Positions 1 to 7,831 of a stretch of DNA of 45,684 nt are shown in pieces. The notes beneath the pieces are model-generated. The model made no database searches and was not told the origin of the DNA. It saw only the letters and a program-made list of their open reading frames with translations. A program made the position numbers and the translations under genes. The stretch's first letter is position 1, and every line of letters begins with the position of its first letter. Origin of the DNA: GCA-020352575 sp964600365 (GTDB taxonomy: Bacteria; Actinomycetota; Acidimicrobiia; Spongiisociales; JAENVV01); NCBI GenBank assembly GCA_964600365.1, contig CAZRJG010000015.1, positions 1 through 45,684 of the forward strand, in the 5' to 3' direction.

Positions 1-1
1 C

Positions 2-541
2 CGCACGGTCGACTTCAAGAACACCGTGATCATCATGACGTCGAACCTCGGGACCAGGGACCTCCGGAAGAAGAGCATCGGCTTCCAGACCGATGACGAC
101 GACGTCACGTACGAGAAGATGAAGCTGAAGGTCCTCGAGGAGTTGAAGAAGCACTTCCGCCCCGAGTTCCTCAACCGCCTCGACGAGATCATCGTGTTCC
201 ACGAACTCACCCTCGACGAGGTGAAGGAGATCGTGGACCTCATGCTCGTGCGTGTCCGAGAGCAGCTGAAGTCGCAGGGCCTCGAGCTCGTGCTCAGCGA
301 CGCGGCGAAGGAGCACCTGGCAGTGAAGGGGTACGACCCCGAGCTCGGTGCCCGACCGCTGCGCCGTTCCATCCAGCGCATGCTCGAGGATCCGCTCGCC
401 GAGTCGGTGCTCCTCGGGAAGCTCGAGGCGGGGACCACCGTGGTGGTCGACGTCGACGAGGATGGCGAAGGCCTTTCGTTCGACTCGGTCGACACCCCCG
501 ACGTCCCGCCCGTCGAGGAGGAACTCGCCGACAGCGAGTGA
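2..541 (+). CDS. clpC: ClpC, C-terminal part of the Hsp100 unfoldase (5' end outside window)
   Basis: This is the end of an AAA+ Hsp100 unfoldase that feeds proteins to ClpP in the cytosol. The frame is open to the left edge, so the gene starts outside the window; about 179 residues remain. Visible are the end of the second ATPase module (IIMTSNLG), the FRPEFLNRLDEIIVF segment carrying the arginine finger, and the GARPLRR sensor-2 motif, then the small D2 domain and an acidic tail ending ADSE. The spacing and the IGFQ segment after TSNLG resemble ClpC rather than ClpB. A strong hairpin terminator follows 15 nt after the stop, so this is the last gene of its transcript. Confidence 0.93.
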   Translation, partial: RTVDFKNTVIIMTSNLGTRDLRKKSIGFQTDDDDVTYEKMKLKVLEELKKHFRPEFLNRLDEIIVFHELTLDEVKEIVDLMLVRVREQLKSQGLELVLSDAAKEHLAVKGYDPELGARPLRRSIQRMLEDPLAESVLLGKLEAGTTVVVDVDEDGEGLSFDSVDTPDVPPVEEELADSE

Positions 542-555
542 TCGACCCCGATCCC

Positions 556-604
556 ACCAGATGACCGCCGCTGACCACCCGGGCGCGGCGGTCATCTGGT
601 TTTG
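556..604 (+). terminator. Rho-independent terminator of clpC
   Basis: A perfect 16-bp inverted repeat (556-571 with 585-600, arm ACCAGATGACCGCCGC) encloses a 13-nt loop and is followed by TTTT on the plus strand. There is no T-run on the other side, so it acts for clpC and not for the convergent monooxygenase gene. Confidence 0.9.
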
Positions 605-616
605 GAGGATCGGGCG

Positions 617-919
617 CTACCCGAGAGGGCCCACCGAAGCCACCGGTATTGCCTGGTGCAGTTCGGGCACCCCCTCCATGAGATGGGCGAGGGCGTTGAG
701 CTTCGGGCCTACGGACTTCGCGTGCTGGATGAAGGACTCCTTCGAGTCGTAGCGCTCGTAGACATGGATGAGGTCGGGGTCCCTGAGGTCTTCATGCACG
801 ACGTAGGAGAGCGTTCCCTCCTCATGCATGACCCCTGGCAGGACGTCGGCACGCAGTGCATCGATGAGCTCGCTCCGGCGCCCCGGAACGGACCGAACGG
901 TGGCGATGACTGCGATCAT
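617..919 (-). CDS. Antibiotic biosynthesis monooxygenase (ABM) family protein, YgiN-like
   Basis: A 100-aa single-domain protein of the dimeric alpha/beta-barrel ABM fold (quinol monooxygenase-like), a family of small cytosolic enzymes acting on quinones or aromatic compounds without a bound cofactor. Typical features are the beta strand MIAVIATVRSVPGRRSELIDAL at the start, the G(T)LSYVVHEDLRDPD region and the IHVYERYDSKESFIQHAKS segment, where family members place H and E/Y residues in the active cleft. The start at 919 has GGGAGG 5 nt upstream; an in-frame ATG 15 nt earlier lacks one. The -10 candidate TAGGTT lies at 947-952 (complement). The substrate cannot be told. Confidence 0.85.
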   Translation of the reverse strand: MIAVIATVRSVPGRRSELIDALRADVLPGVMHEEGTLSYVVHEDLRDPDLIHVYERYDSKESFIQHAKSVGPKLNALAHLMEGVPELHQAIPVASVGPLG

Positions 920-979
920 GTCCCTCCCGGGCATCGAAGAAACCCCAACCTATCGCGACATGCCACGGGGATCGGTACC

Positions 980-1020
980 TACGCTTGGCGGACCGCTGGT
1001 TGCCAATCGGGTGATTGGCA
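980..1020 (+). promoter_or_regulatory. Promoter -10 and palindromic operator before the MFS gene
   Basis: TACGCT at 980-985 is a -10 candidate. At 1001-1020 there is a perfect dyad, TGCCAATC-N4-GATTGGCA, ending directly before the GGAGG ribosome site at 1021. If transcription starts near 992, the dyad sits in the 5' untranslated region, where a bound repressor (TetR-like in symmetry) would block elongation or the RNA hairpin could mask translation. No regulator gene is adjacent. Confidence 0.45.
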
Positions 1021-1032
1021 GGAGGGAACGCC

Positions 1033-2304
1033 ATGCCCGTTGCCAACGACCCGACTCGACCGGCCGTTCGGGTCACGCTCCTCGCTGCGAGTGCCATTGC
1101 CATCTTCGCCGGAGCCACACTCGCCCCGGCGCTCCCCGCCCTGCGGGAGCAGTTCGCCGACGTGGAGAACATCGACCTCATGGTCAGGTTGGTGCTCACT
1201 CTCCCCGCGCTCTTCATCGGCGTGCTGTCGCCGTTCGTCGGGTTCATCGTTGACAAGGTCGGGCGCAAGCGGGTGCTCGTTGTCTCGATCCTGGTCGGTG
1301 CGATGGCAGGCGTGTCGGGCTACTTCGTGGAGACGCTCGGCCTCCTGCTCACGGGGCGGGCGTTGCTGGGTGTGGCCGTTGCCGGTTCGATGACGAGTGC
1401 GACCACGTTGATCGCGGACTACTACGAGGGCCCGCAGCGCTCGGCGTTCCTCGGGATGCAGGCAGGAGTCTCCGGCCTTGGCGGAGCGTTCGTGCTCGCC
1501 GTTGCCGGGATCCTCGCCGACGTCAGCTGGCGTACCCCGTTCCTCATCTACGTCGTTCCCTTCCTCGTGCTCCCGTTCGTCATGCGTTATCTGTACGAGC
1601 CTCGGCTCGACCAGTGGTGCGATGAGGACGTGGCTGCCCTCGGCGACCCTGCGGCCTGTGCAGGAGCGGCGGCTCGGGACGACCAGAGTTTCGGCGTCGC
1701 GACGGCCAAGAAGGAGCCGGTCCCGTTCGGGCTCCTCGGCTTCATCTACGCGGCAGTCCTCGTCATGGTGATCCTGTACTTCATCATCCCCATCCAACTC
1801 CCCTTCTTCCTCCTTGAGACGACCGGTGCCTCGGCCACCGAGACCGGGCTCTCCGTGTCGGTGTCGACCCTCACCTTCGCCGTGTCCTCGATGTTCCTCG
1901 CCAAGCGGATGGCGAAGATGGATCACATCACCGTGTTGCTGCTGGGCTACGGACTCATGGGTGTGGGGCTGGCGATCATCTGGATCTCGAACGGGTCGCC
2001 GCTCATGTACCTGGGATTGGTGTCGGGGGGAGCGGGAATCGGCATCGCCTTCCCCAACCTCTACGTCTGGCTCGCCAACTCGGCGCCGCTTGCGGTGCGG
2101 GGAAGAGCGCTCGGGGGCATGAACACCGCCCTGTTCCTCGGCCAGTTCGTGTCCCCGATCATCGCCCAGCCGATCGTGGCGGGCCCGGGATTGGCCCAGC
2201 TCTTCCTCGTTGCTGCGATCGTGATGCTGCTGCTCGTGCCGGTGATCTTCCTCTCCCGGGGGCCGCTGCGCTCCCTCACGGAAGCCCCGGCGCCGGGCGG
2301 GTAG
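1033..2304 (+). CDS. MFS transporter (12-span, drug exporter-like)
   Basis: A 423-aa inner-membrane transporter of the major facilitator superfamily. About 12 hydrophobic segments are visible, with the loop 2-3 motif FIVDKVGRKRVLV (motif A, GxxxDxxGR(K/R)) at about residues 71-83 and the TM4-5 RALLGVAVAGSMTSATT region. A soluble loop of about 45 residues between the two halves carries two cysteines (DDAACAGAA region). The start at ATG 1033 has GGAGG 7 nt upstream; an upstream TTG at 1015 overlaps the ribosome site and is rejected. The closest general class is the DHA1-type proton antiporters. Its substrate is unknown; the palindrome just upstream suggests ligand-responsive control. Confidence 0.88.
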   Translation: MPVANDPTRPAVRVTLLAASAIAIFAGATLAPALPALREQFADVENIDLMVRLVLTLPALFIGVLSPFVGFIVDKVGRKRVLVVSILVGAMAGVSGYFVETLGLLLTGRALLGVAVAGSMTSATTLIADYYEGPQRSAFLGMQAGVSGLGGAFVLAVAGILADVSWRTPFLIYVVPFLVLPFVMRYLYEPRLDQWCDEDVAALGDPAACAGAAARDDQSFGVATAKKEPVPFGLLGFIYAAVLVMVILYFIIPIQLPFFLLETTGASATETGLSVSVSTLTFAVSSMFLAKRMAKMDHITVLLLGYGLMGVGLAIIWISNGSPLMYLGLVSGGAGIGIAFPNLYVWLANSAPLAVRGRALGGMNTALFLGQFVSPIIAQPIVAGPGLAQLFLVAAIVMLLLVPVIFLSRGPLRSLTEAPAPGG

Positions 2305-2336
2305 GCGAGGTCGACGGTCCCTCCGCGCCGCCCCGA

Positions 2337-2342
2337 TAGCCT
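2337..2342 (+). promoter_or_regulatory. -10 hexamer for the DUF885 gene
   Basis: TAGCCT 14 nt before the ATG at 2357, implying a leader of only about 7 nt. There is no Shine-Dalgarno sequence. Confidence 0.35.
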
Positions 2343-2356
2343 GCGTCGACCGCCTG

Positions 2357-4015
2357 ATGGGAGTACACGTGTCCGACGTCTTCGAGATCTGCAGCCGCTA
2401 CATCGACGAGTACTGCGAGTTGGATCCGATGGGCGCCACCTTCATGGGTGTGCCGGGGTACGACGACCGCTGGGGCGACCAGGGGCCGGCGTCGGTGGAG
2501 GCGTGGCTCGACCTGGCGGCGCGCACCGAGGCTGCGATCGACGCGCTCCCTTCGGCCGGGGATCGGTTCGATGCGCTCGCCCGGCGGGTCACGAAGGAGT
2601 CGTTCGACCTCTCTCGTGAGATCCTCGAAGCGGGCGACCAGTTCCGGCGGGTGTCCTCGATCTCCTCGGGTGCCGGGGCGATCCGGGGCGTCCTCGACCG
2701 CATGGCAACCGATTCCGAGGGGGACTGGAAGCTCATCGCCGCTCGGCTTTCGACGATCGACGCCCCCATGGCCGATTGGCGCACGATGCTGGGCATCGGA
2801 GTCGCACACGGCAATGTTGTTGCCCGGCGCCAGGTCGAAGCGGTGATCGACCAGTGCCGCACGTGGGCGGAGGGCTTCGATCGGCTCTCCGGGGCGGATG
2901 CCGACCTCTCGGACGAGTTGAGGGTTGAGTTGGCCCGAGGCGTCGCCCACGCCCGGTCGGTGTTCCTCGAGGCGGCCGACTGGTTGGAGCAGGCCTACCT
3001 CCCCCACGCCAAGACCGAGGACGCGGTCGGCATCGATCGATACCGGTTCGAGTCGAAGCGGTATCTGGGGACCGAGCTCGACCTCGAGGAGACGTATCGG
3101 TGGGGATGGAGCGAGGTACGCCGACTCCGCGCCGAGATGGAATCGCTCGCCGAGGATGTCGCCCCCGGCGCAGGCCTCGACGCCGTGATGGAGATGTTGA
3201 AGACCGACCCGGATCGGCTGGCTCCGTCGCCGGCGGCCTTCCTCGAGCGCATGACTGCCCTCCAGGTGGATGCGATTGCGCGCCTCGACGGCGTCCACTT
3301 CGACCTCCCGGACGAGATCAAGCCGCTCGACGTCCGCATCGCCCCGCCGGGGGGATCCCTCGGCGCCTACTACACGGGACCGACCGAGGACTTCGAGCGC
3401 CCGGGCACCGTGTGGTACTCACCCGGCGACAAGACGGAGTTCCCCCTGTATGACGAGGTCTCCACGGCCTACCACGAGGGCTTTCCGGGCCACCACTACC
3501 AGGTGGCGATCGCAACGTACCTGGCCGACCGCCTCTCCCGCTACCACCGCCTCTCGGTCTGGTACCCGGGTTTCGGTGAGGGGTGGGCCCTCTACGCCGA
3601 ACACCTCATGGGCGAACTCGGCTTCTACGACGAGCCCGACTACGAGATCGGCCTGCGCATCAACCAGATCCATCGTGCGTGCCGGGTCGCCATCGACATC
3701 GGGTTCCATTGTGGTCTTCCCATCCCGGACGACGCCCCGTTCCACCCGGGCGAGGAGTGGACGTTCGACCTCGCCACGGACCTCCTCCGGTCCTACTCCT
3801 ACCTGACGGAGCCCTACGCCGTGTCCGAGGTCACCCGCTACTTCGGGTGGCCCGGCCAGGCGATCGCCTACAAGGTCGGCGAGCGGGTCATCCTTCGGCT
3901 CCGGGAGCAGTTCATGCAGCGGGAAGGGGCGACGCTCAAGGAGTTCCACTTCCGCGTGGTCGGCTCGGGCGCAGTGGGCCTCGACCACCTCGAGGAGTTG
4001 GTGCTCGCCGACTGA
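2357..4015 (+). CDS. DUF885 family protein, putative zinc metallopeptidase-like hydrolase
   Basis: A 552-aa soluble protein of the DUF885 family, which has a gluzincin-like metallopeptidase fold. The HExxxGHH-type motif HEGFPGHH is at residues 373-380 and the downstream glutamate lies in GFGEGWALYAEHL (E408), as expected for the zinc site. The N-terminal 200 residues are helical and contain the usual family opening (YIDEYCELDPMGATFMG). There is no signal peptide, so it should act in the cytosol. GTG at 2369 is an alternative start. It is convergent with rlmN (26-nt gap) and shows no operon partner. The substrate is unknown; di- or oligopeptides are usual guesses for the family. Confidence 0.85.
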   Translation: MGVHVSDVFEICSRYIDEYCELDPMGATFMGVPGYDDRWGDQGPASVEAWLDLAARTEAAIDALPSAGDRFDALARRVTKESFDLSREILEAGDQFRRVSSISSGAGAIRGVLDRMATDSEGDWKLIAARLSTIDAPMADWRTMLGIGVAHGNVVARRQVEAVIDQCRTWAEGFDRLSGADADLSDELRVELARGVAHARSVFLEAADWLEQAYLPHAKTEDAVGIDRYRFESKRYLGTELDLEETYRWGWSEVRRLRAEMESLAEDVAPGAGLDAVMEMLKTDPDRLAPSPAAFLERMTALQVDAIARLDGVHFDLPDEIKPLDVRIAPPGGSLGAYYTGPTEDFERPGTVWYSPGDKTEFPLYDEVSTAYHEGFPGHHYQVAIATYLADRLSRYHRLSVWYPGFGEGWALYAEHLMGELGFYDEPDYEIGLRINQIHRACRVAIDIGFHCGLPIPDDAPFHPGEEWTFDLATDLLRSYSYLTEPYAVSEVTRYFGWPGQAIAYKVGERVILRLREQFMQREGATLKEFHFRVVGSGAVGLDHLEELVLAD

Positions 4016-4041
4016 GCGCGTATGCGCAGCCGGGTGCCGGG

Positions 4042-5094
4042 CTACTCCGCCCTGGCCCTGAGTTGGCCGCAGGCGGCGTCGATTTCCTGGCCCCGAATCG
4101 TCCGGATCGTGGCGTTCACTCCGAGGGAGGTGAGGCGGTCGCGGAAGGTGCGCACTGCCGCAGCTGACGAGGGCTGGTCGTCGGTGAGGGGTGTCGGATT
4201 CATCGGGATGAGGTTCACGTGGGCGCCGAGCCGACGTGCGATGGGGGCGAGGCGGGCTGCCTGGTCGAGTGTGTCGTTCACCCCGTCGATGAGGGTCCAC
4301 TCGATCGAGACCCGACGTCCCGTCTTTTCGAAGTACGCGCTGGCGGCATCCTCCACCTCGGTGAGCGGGTACCGGTCGTTGAGCGGGACCAGTCGTGAGC
4401 GGAGATGATCGTCGCCAGCATGGAGGCTGACGGCGAGGTTCACGTGCCACGGTTCATCGGCGAGCATGCGCATGCCCGGCACCATGCCGACGGTCGAGAC
4501 GGTGATGCGCCGGGGCGACATGCCCTTTACCTCGATGATCCGCCGGAGCGCCTCCCGGAGCTGCCGGTAGTTCGCGAGCGGCTCGCCCATGCCCATGAAC
4601 ACCATGTTCGTGACGTGGTCGGGGCCTTCGCTGAGCGGTGACACGGCGAGTTGGGCCTCCACCCATTGGAGTTGCGCGACGATCTCGCCGGCGTCGAGAT
4701 TGCGCTCGAAGCCGAACTGACCGGTGGCGCAGAAGGTGCATCCGAGGGCACATCCTGCCTGTGAGGAGATGCAGAGCGTGGTCCGTCCCGGGTACCCCAT
4801 GACGACGGCTTCGATCGCCGGGCCATCGGGCAGCCGGAAGAGCCACTTGCGGGTGGCCCCGTCGTCGGCCACCTGTTCCGTCTCGATCGAGAACGGCCAG
4901 AGCGATCCAGCGAGCCGCTCGCGGAGCTCGGAGGGGAGGTTGGTCATGGCGTCCGCCTCGGTGACGGGGGTTCGGTAGAGCCAGTCCCTGAGCTGGTCCC
5001 CCCTGAACCGGGGACCGCCGGCGAACGCGCCGAGGTCCTCGGGGTCGAGCAGGTAGGGGCTGCGCCGAGTCGGAGTGGGGAGGGGGACGGTCAC
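4042..5094 (-). CDS. rlmN: 23S rRNA (adenine2503-C2)-methyltransferase RlmN (also tRNA A37)
   Basis: A 350-aa radical-SAM enzyme that methylates C2 of A2503 in 23S rRNA and A37 of some tRNAs. The 4Fe-4S ligands are CALGCTFC (C115, C119, C122). The second catalytic cysteine is in AACGQL near the C terminus (C342), and the SAM-binding GMGEPLANY motif is present. The GTG start at 5094 is chosen because the -10 hexamer TACCCT lies 7 nt upstream, the leaderless spacing seen repeatedly here; the open frame continues upstream to 5157 but would overlap the HhH gene. It may also be read through from the two genes upstream. Confidence 0.96.
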   Translation of the reverse strand: MTVPLPTPTRRSPYLLDPEDLGAFAGGPRFRGDQLRDWLYRTPVTEADAMTNLPSELRERLAGSLWPFSIETEQVADDGATRKWLFRLPDGPAIEAVVMGYPGRTTLCISSQAGCALGCTFCATGQFGFERNLDAGEIVAQLQWVEAQLAVSPLSEGPDHVTNMVFMGMGEPLANYRQLREALRRIIEVKGMSPRRITVSTVGMVPGMRMLADEPWHVNLAVSLHAGDDHLRSRLVPLNDRYPLTEVEDAASAYFEKTGRRVSIEWTLIDGVNDTLDQAARLAPIARRLGAHVNLIPMNPTPLTDDQPSSAAAVRTFRDRLTSLGVNATIRTIRGQEIDAACGQLRARAE

Positions 5095-5101
5095 CCGGAG
5101 C

Positions 5102-5107
5102 AGGGTA
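5102..5107 (-). promoter_or_regulatory. Leaderless-type -10 of rlmN
   Basis: TACCCT on the minus strand, 7 nt before the GTG start at 5094, with no Shine-Dalgarno sequence. It fixes the start of rlmN and suggests transcription begins at or next to the start codon. Confidence 0.55.
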
Positions 5108-5116
5108 CCGGTGCAC

Positions 5117-5455
5117 CTAGATGAGTGACGCAGCCTCCGCGATCCACTCTGCGGCACGGTCCTCCGTCACGCCTGCTGCAGTGGCGATGGTTCCTGGTTC
5201 AGAAACCGAAAGGCCCTCGAGTCCGTGGATGCCGGAGACGGCGAGCCGTTCGGCGAAGACCGGTCCGATCCCCTTCACCTCGGTGATGTCGGCGCGTGGG
5301 GGGACGGCGTCGGCGGGAGCGGGTCGGATGGGTGAGACGAATGCGGAGCGGCGCGGTGAGAGGTGCACGAGGCGATCGCGCAGCAACCAGAACATGAAGG
5401 CGACGCCGGCCACGGTCGTGACGAAGCGGAAGAGGAACCCAACGAAGCGGATCAC
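5117..5455 (-). CDS. Membrane-anchored helix-hairpin-helix protein
   Basis: A 112-aa protein with one N-terminal membrane span (FVGFLFRFVTTVAGVAFMFWLL, about residues 4-25), a basic and proline-rich linker, and a C-terminal helix-hairpin-helix domain (ITEVKGIGPVFAERLAVSGI, then a second helix pair). The KGIGPVFAERL motif is the nucleic-acid-binding hairpin of the HhH/SAM-like fold seen in DUF4332-type and 'flap endonuclease-like' small proteins. It starts with GTG at 5455, one base after the stop of the transglycosylase gene, so the two are probably co-translated. The function is unknown; it may hold DNA or a protein partner at the membrane. Confidence 0.75.
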   Translation of the reverse strand: MIRFVGFLFRFVTTVAGVAFMFWLLRDRLVHLSPRRSAFVSPIRPAPADAVPPRADITEVKGIGPVFAERLAVSGIHGLEGLSVSEPGTIATAAGVTEDRAAEWIAEAASLI

Positions 5456-5456
5456 G

Positions 5457-6104
5457 TCATCGATCCCAACACGTTTGTGAGGCTAGCCAATGCCGCCACC
5501 CGTCCCGCTCGACGAGCCACCCGGCGACGGCGATGTTTGCCTCGGGGTCGTGGATGTCTCGGTCGGCGAATCCGGCGTTGGCGCTCCGCTCCTCCCAGAA
5601 GATCGGGAGGTGCTGGAAGAGGCCGGCCGCACCCGAGCCGGGATGCACGGCTCCCGGCTCCCCCCGGCTCTCACACCACATGACCCGCAGGGCCCGGTCG
5701 ACTTCGTCGGTCGCGAAGAAGTCGAGGAGGAGGGTGCGCCACCGCTCCACAGCGTCGGGCGGGAGCCAGGTGCCATCGAACTCCGCGAGGGGGGATGGGG
5801 CGGGTTCGGTCGAGGTCGAGGTGGTGGAAGTGGTCGATCCGAGTGTGGCGATGGAGGTGTCGAGGGTCGTGGGGGCCGCGACGGGTAGGTCGTCGGAGGT
5901 GCCGACCCCGCCCACGAAGTCTGCCTTGGCGAGGGTGTCGGGGGTGGTCGCAGGCGTGCGCTCGGGTACGCCTGCCTCGAACGCGGCGAACCCGGCCACG
6001 GAGATGGCCGCCATGACCGCCCACATGAGGACAGCGGTGATTCGTGGGTGTCGTCGCACGCTCCGCCCGAAGATGAGACGGCGCCCGCCGGGCGGCGAGC
6101 GCAC
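5457..6104 (-). CDS. Membrane-anchored lytic transglycosylase-like (SLT/lysozyme fold) protein
   Basis: A 215-aa cell-wall protein with a membrane span (AVLMWAVMAAISVAGFAAF, about residues 24-43), a Ser/Thr/Pro-rich extracellular linker (about 75-105) and a C-terminal lysozyme-like domain. The catalytic glutamate is in MWCESRG (E145), followed by GSGAAGLFQHLPIFW and DPEANIAVAGWLV, the usual SLT-domain landmarks. It probably cleaves peptidoglycan glycan strands. The start is uncertain: GTG 6104 follows a TACCGT -10 by 4 nt, whereas ATG 6152 would interlock with the divergent gene's start. It heads an operon with the HhH gene (1-nt gap). Confidence 0.8.
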   Translation of the reverse strand: MRSPPGGRRLIFGRSVRRHPRITAVLMWAVMAAISVAGFAAFEAGVPERTPATTPDTLAKADFVGGVGTSDDLPVAAPTTLDTSIATLGSTTSTTSTSTEPAPSPLAEFDGTWLPPDAVERWRTLLLDFFATDEVDRALRVMWCESRGEPGAVHPGSGAAGLFQHLPIFWEERSANAGFADRDIHDPEANIAVAGWLVERDGWRHWLASQTCWDR

Positions 6105-6108
6105 CTCC

Positions 6109-6118
6109 ACGGTAGGTT
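6109..6118. promoter_or_regulatory. Overlapping divergent -10 elements (transglycosylase / LLM oxidoreductase)
   Basis: TAGGTT at 6113-6118 on the plus strand and TACCGT at 6114-6109 on the minus strand share two bases. Only one polymerase could sit here at a time, so the two operons would exclude each other. Neither has a clear -35. Confidence 0.35.
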
Positions 6119-6150
6119 GGCGGACCCCAACCCGCAACCGTGGAGGCGTC

Positions 6151-7173
6151 ATGAAGGTCGACTTCGTCCTACCCGGCACGACTGGTCCCGGAGGGGCACC
6201 CGCGCTCGTGGCCCGGGCCAAGACGGTCGGATTCGATGGTGCGTTCAGCGTCGAGACGGCTCATGATCCCTTCCTCCAGCTCGCCGCCGGCATCCCTCAC
6301 GGCGAGGGGATGGACTTCGGGACGGCCATCGCAGTGGCATTCCCCCGGTCGCCGATGAACACGGCGATGATCGCGTGGGACCTCCAGCGCCACAGCGGCG
6401 GCCACTTCATCCTCGGCCTCGGCACCCAGATCAAGGCCCACATCACCCGTCGGTTCTCGGCGACCTGGGACTCCCCGGGCCCTCGTCTCCGGGAGTACAT
6501 CGAGTCGATGCGGGCGATCTGGCGAACCTGGCAAGAGGGTGAGGCCCTCTCGTACAAGGGTGAGTTCTACCAGTTCAGCCTCATGACCCCGTTCTTCGAC
6601 CCTGGTCCGATCGAGTTCGCCCCCCCGAAGGTGTTCATCTCCGCAGTTGGCCCGTTCAACTGTCGGCTCGTCGGCACCCATTGCGACGGGATCCACATCC
6701 ACGCGTTCCACACGGAGAAGTACCTCGACGAGTTCCTCATCCCGGCGGTGAAGGCAGGCGCCGACGAGGCGGGGAGGAGCCTGGACGAGATCCAGTTCAA
6801 CTCGGCGATCTTCGTGGTCACGGGGAGGGACGAGGCCGAACTCGAGGCATCCAAGAGGGGCGTGAAGCAGCAGATCGCCTTCTACGCCTCGACCCCTGCC
6901 TACCGGGGAGTCCTGGACATCGAGGGCTGGGACTTCGGCCCGAAGCTGACCGCCATGAGCAAGCGGGGCAAGTGGGAGGAGATGGCCGACGTCATCGAGG
7001 ACGAGGTGCTCGAGAGGTTCGCCGTCGTAGGTCCCGTCGAGGACATCGGCCCTGCGATTCGTGCCCGCTACGCCGGACGCCTCGATCGGGTCTCCTACTA
7101 CACGATCGCCAACGAACTCGACGCCCTCACCGATGAGGAGCTCTCGGGGTTGGTCGCAGCGACGAAGGGCTGA
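6151..7173 (+). CDS. LLM-class (F420-type) flavin-dependent oxidoreductase
   Basis: A 340-aa cytosolic TIM-barrel protein of the bacterial luciferase-like superfamily; the sequence resembles the F420-dependent subgroup common in Actinobacteria (TIGR03617-like). Landmarks are MKVDFVLPG at the start, AKTVGFDGAFSVETAHDPF, the FILGLGTQIKAHITRRFS strand-loop and RLREYIESMRAIWRTWQ. The start has GGAGG 4 nt upstream. It is convergent with the phosphatase gene (7-nt gap) and is a single-gene transcript. Deazaflavin cofactor use is inferred from the family; the substrate is unknown. Confidence 0.85.
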   Translation: MKVDFVLPGTTGPGGAPALVARAKTVGFDGAFSVETAHDPFLQLAAGIPHGEGMDFGTAIAVAFPRSPMNTAMIAWDLQRHSGGHFILGLGTQIKAHITRRFSATWDSPGPRLREYIESMRAIWRTWQEGEALSYKGEFYQFSLMTPFFDPGPIEFAPPKVFISAVGPFNCRLVGTHCDGIHIHAFHTEKYLDEFLIPAVKAGADEAGRSLDEIQFNSAIFVVTGRDEAELEASKRGVKQQIAFYASTPAYRGVLDIEGWDFGPKLTAMSKRGKWEEMADVIEDEVLERFAVVGPVEDIGPAIRARYAGRLDRVSYYTIANELDALTDEELSGLVAATKG

Positions 7174-7180
7174 GCTCTCC

Positions 7181-7831
7181 CTACCGCAGGAACGGCAGGA
7201 GGTCGCCGTCGGGCTGGAGGTCACCGGGGAGGTGGCTCGTCTCGTTGTAGGACCGCAGCTTGGGGCCGGGGAGCCCGATCGTGGTGATCGAGGCGTTGGA
7301 GGACGGATGCGCAGGGCCGTGGAAGAGGTGGACGTCGAGGGGGATCCCGAGCGCCCAATAGACCGCTGAGAGCACCGGCCCCCCGTGGGCGAAGACGACG
7401 GTGATGCCTGCGTCGGACCCGGAGAGCTCCTCGAGTGCCTCTCGTACGCGGACGCTCACGTCGCGCCATGTCTCCCCGCCCGGCCGCTGGACGTCCTCGC
7501 CGGAGCGATACCGCTGCCACATGTCGGGCCACTCGGCCGCGATCTCCTCAGGGAGGCGCATCGCCCACTCACCGTTGCGGATTTCGCGCAGGCGCGGATC
7601 CTCCTCGATGGGGAGGCCGAGGCGGTCGGCGAGCGGAGCGCCCGTGTCCCGGGCTCGACTGAGGTCCGAGGCGATGATTCGTTCGACCCCGAGTCGTTCG
7701 AGGTGATCGGCGACGGCCTCGGCCTGGCGCCTGCCGAGGTCGGAGAGGGGGACGTCACGTTGGCCGATGAACCGGTGGTCGCGGTTGCCCTCGGCCTCGC
7801 CGTGTCGGACCACCAGCAGGAGTCGTTGCAT
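7181..7831 (-). CDS. Histidine phosphatase family protein (phosphoglycerate mutase-like)
   Basis: A 216-aa cytosolic phosphatase. The phosphohistidine motif RHG is at residues 9-11 (VVRHGEAEGN), the second active-site histidine is in VVFAHGGPV, and the acidic residue is in the IRNGEW segment. The NRDHRFIGQRDVPLSDLGRRQA pattern is typical of broad-specificity phosphatases such as the GpmB/CobC group rather than true mutases. Its ATG overlaps the stop of the upstream gamma-glutamyltransferase by one base (TGATG), so translation is coupled. The substrate is unknown. Confidence 0.85.
   Translation of the reverse strand: MQRLLLVVRHGEAEGNRDHRFIGQRDVPLSDLGRRQAEAVADHLERLGVERIIASDLSRARDTGAPLADRLGLPIEEDPRLREIRNGEWAMRLPEEIAAEWPDMWQRYRSGEDVQRPGGETWRDVSVRVREALEELSGSDAGITVVFAHGGPVLSAVYWALGIPLDVHLFHGPAHPSSNASITTIGLPGPKLRSYNETSHLPGDLQPDGDLLPFLR

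Noticed and set aside
6150..6153. A second interlocked CATG start pair (transglycosylase and LLM oxidoreductase)
   Set aside because: The transglycosylase can start at GTG 6104 with a TACCGT element just upstream and still keep its membrane span, so the overlap is probably not real.
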